This document shows, piece by piece, positions 5,948-6,230 of a DNA stretch of 6,230 bases. The stretch covers positions 1 through 6,230 of the forward strand of contig CAMDMH010000207.1 of NCBI GenBank assembly GCA_945901835.1. The letters are read 5' to 3'. The translations under genes and the position numbers were made by a program. How positions within the stretch are numbered: the stretch's first letter is position 1; each line of letters starts with the position of its first letter. The stretch is from Devosia equisanguinis. Its GTDB lineage: Bacteria; Pseudomonadota; Alphaproteobacteria; Rhizobiales; Hyphomicrobiaceae. The notes under the pieces were generated by a model. It was not told where the DNA came from and ran no database searches. It worked only from the letters and a program-made list of their open reading frames with translations.

Positions 5948-6047
5948 TTGGCGTCCGGGGCCCCTGTGAGGAAAAATCGCGAATTGCCGCCAATCGCTGT
6001 CACCCAGGGAACAGCGTCGTCTCCGCCGGCGTGGTTGATGAACCCCA

Positions 6048-6064
6048 CGGGGGCCAGTCCCCCG
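6048..6064 (+). other. GC-only hairpin upstream of the last gene
   Basis: CGGGGG (6048-6053), the loop CCAGT, and CCCCCG (6059-6064) make a 6-bp all-GC stem. It ends 22 nt before the ATG at 6087 and so probably lies in the 5' leader or just ahead of it. It may influence mRNA stability or translation; no T tract follows. Confidence 0.4.
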
Positions 6065-6086
6065 ATAGGTTCACACGAACGCAGAG

Positions 6087-6230
6087 ATGCCCGCCATGAC
6101 CCCCCTCAGAATTCTCGCGACGATCGCCGCTTTCGCCGCGGCCACAGCGTACGCCGCGCCGAAGGCCGAGGCCCGTGGCCTGCGTCTGGGCCTGGGAATA
6201 GGGCTGTTGGGAGCTGCGGCCATTGTGGCT
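6087..6230 (+). CDS. Exported protein, N-terminal part (runs off the window)
   Basis: Only the first 48 residues are inside the window. They form a Sec signal peptide: a short start with R8, a hydrophobic alanine-rich core (ILATIAAFAAATAYA, about 9-23), and a likely cleavage at an AxA site (AYA or AEA, residues 21-29). The mature part opens RGLRLGLGIGLLGAAAIVA, a glycine/alanine-rich hydrophobic stretch that could be a second membrane-associated segment. Small secreted proteins with this layout are common in Hyphomicrobiales, but without the C-terminus no family can be named. An in-frame ATG at 6096 is an alternative start and places the purine-rich CAGAG at a better distance (9 nt) than the first ATG, which that site touches directly. 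No promoter of good quality was recognised upstream. Confidence 0.7.
   Translation, partial: MPAMTPLRILATIAAFAAATAYAAPKAEARGLRLGLGIGLLGAAAIVA

Larger units (their letters stand above)
5523..6086. other. 564-nt stretch with no supportable gene
   Basis: Between the tRNA and the exported-protein gene I find open frames of up to about 109 codons on both strands, but none has a family motif, a good start site or convincing codon use. The stretch holds three short tandem duplications (5588-5609, 5618-5635, 5932-5947) and two hairpins (5830-5848, 6048-6064). One plus-strand frame stays open from about 5530 to a stop near 5787 with an alanine/arginine/serine-rich translation and no start codon at its beginning; it might be a gene remnant, but I cannot identify it. 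No integrase and no copy of the tRNA 3' end were found. Confidence 0.6.

Noticed and set aside
5719..6048. A 109-codon minus-strand frame after the tRNA
   Set aside because: No ribosome-binding site, no domain motif, and it spans a hairpin and a tandem duplication. Coding is not supported.
6065..6073. ATAGGTTCA, identical to part of the tRNA T arm (5495-5503), as a possible attachment-site repeat
   Set aside because: Nine bases are too few, the match does not extend to the tRNA 3' end, and there is no integrase in the window.

Overview
The window looks like ordinary chromosomal DNA from a high-GC alphaproteobacterium, most likely of the Hyphomicrobiales / Bradyrhizobium type. This is an inference. 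It rests on the strong G/C bias at third codon positions, an orphan 'Bug'-type substrate-binding protein, a GYF_2-domain protein, and a tRNA-Val(CAC) gene with an encoded CCA end. No species can be named from the sequence alone.

Layout from left to right. (1) 4-1263, minus strand: a complete MFS permease of the EntS-like MFS_3 type. Its upstream side carries a compact inverted-repeat element (1318-1381). (2) 1503-1898, minus: a small secreted protein of unknown function. (3) 1899-2109: a divergent intergenic region holding a 15-bp palindrome next to a TTGACT box. (4) 2110-3306, plus: a second MFS permease of the monocarboxylate/OFA-like type. (5) 3389-3988, minus: a 199-aa protein with an N-terminal GYF_2 domain and a GTG start. 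(6) 4130-5212, minus: a periplasmic tripartite-tricarboxylate-type (Bug/TctC) substrate-binding protein with no TctA/TctB membrane genes beside it. (7) 5213-5447: intergenic DNA with a 13-bp tandem repeat and the promoter of the next gene. (8) 5448-5522, plus: tRNA-Val(CAC). (9) 5523-6086: 564 bases in which I can support no gene, with short tandem duplications and two hairpins. (10) 6087-6230, plus: the start of an exported protein that runs off the window.

Transport and envelope functions dominate: two permeases, a periplasmic receptor and two secreted proteins. They do not form one obvious pathway. The permeases belong to different MFS branches, lie in opposite orientations and are separated by a divergent promoter region. 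The GYF_2 gene lies 141 nt downstream of the Bug gene on the same strand and could share its transcript. No mobile element, CRISPR array, phage integrase, toxin-antitoxin pair or defence gene was seen, and no new multi-gene system is supported. The points most worth a second look are the structured leader before the first permease, the palindrome between the divergent genes, and a set of unrelated short tandem duplications confined to non-coding DNA or gene ends.
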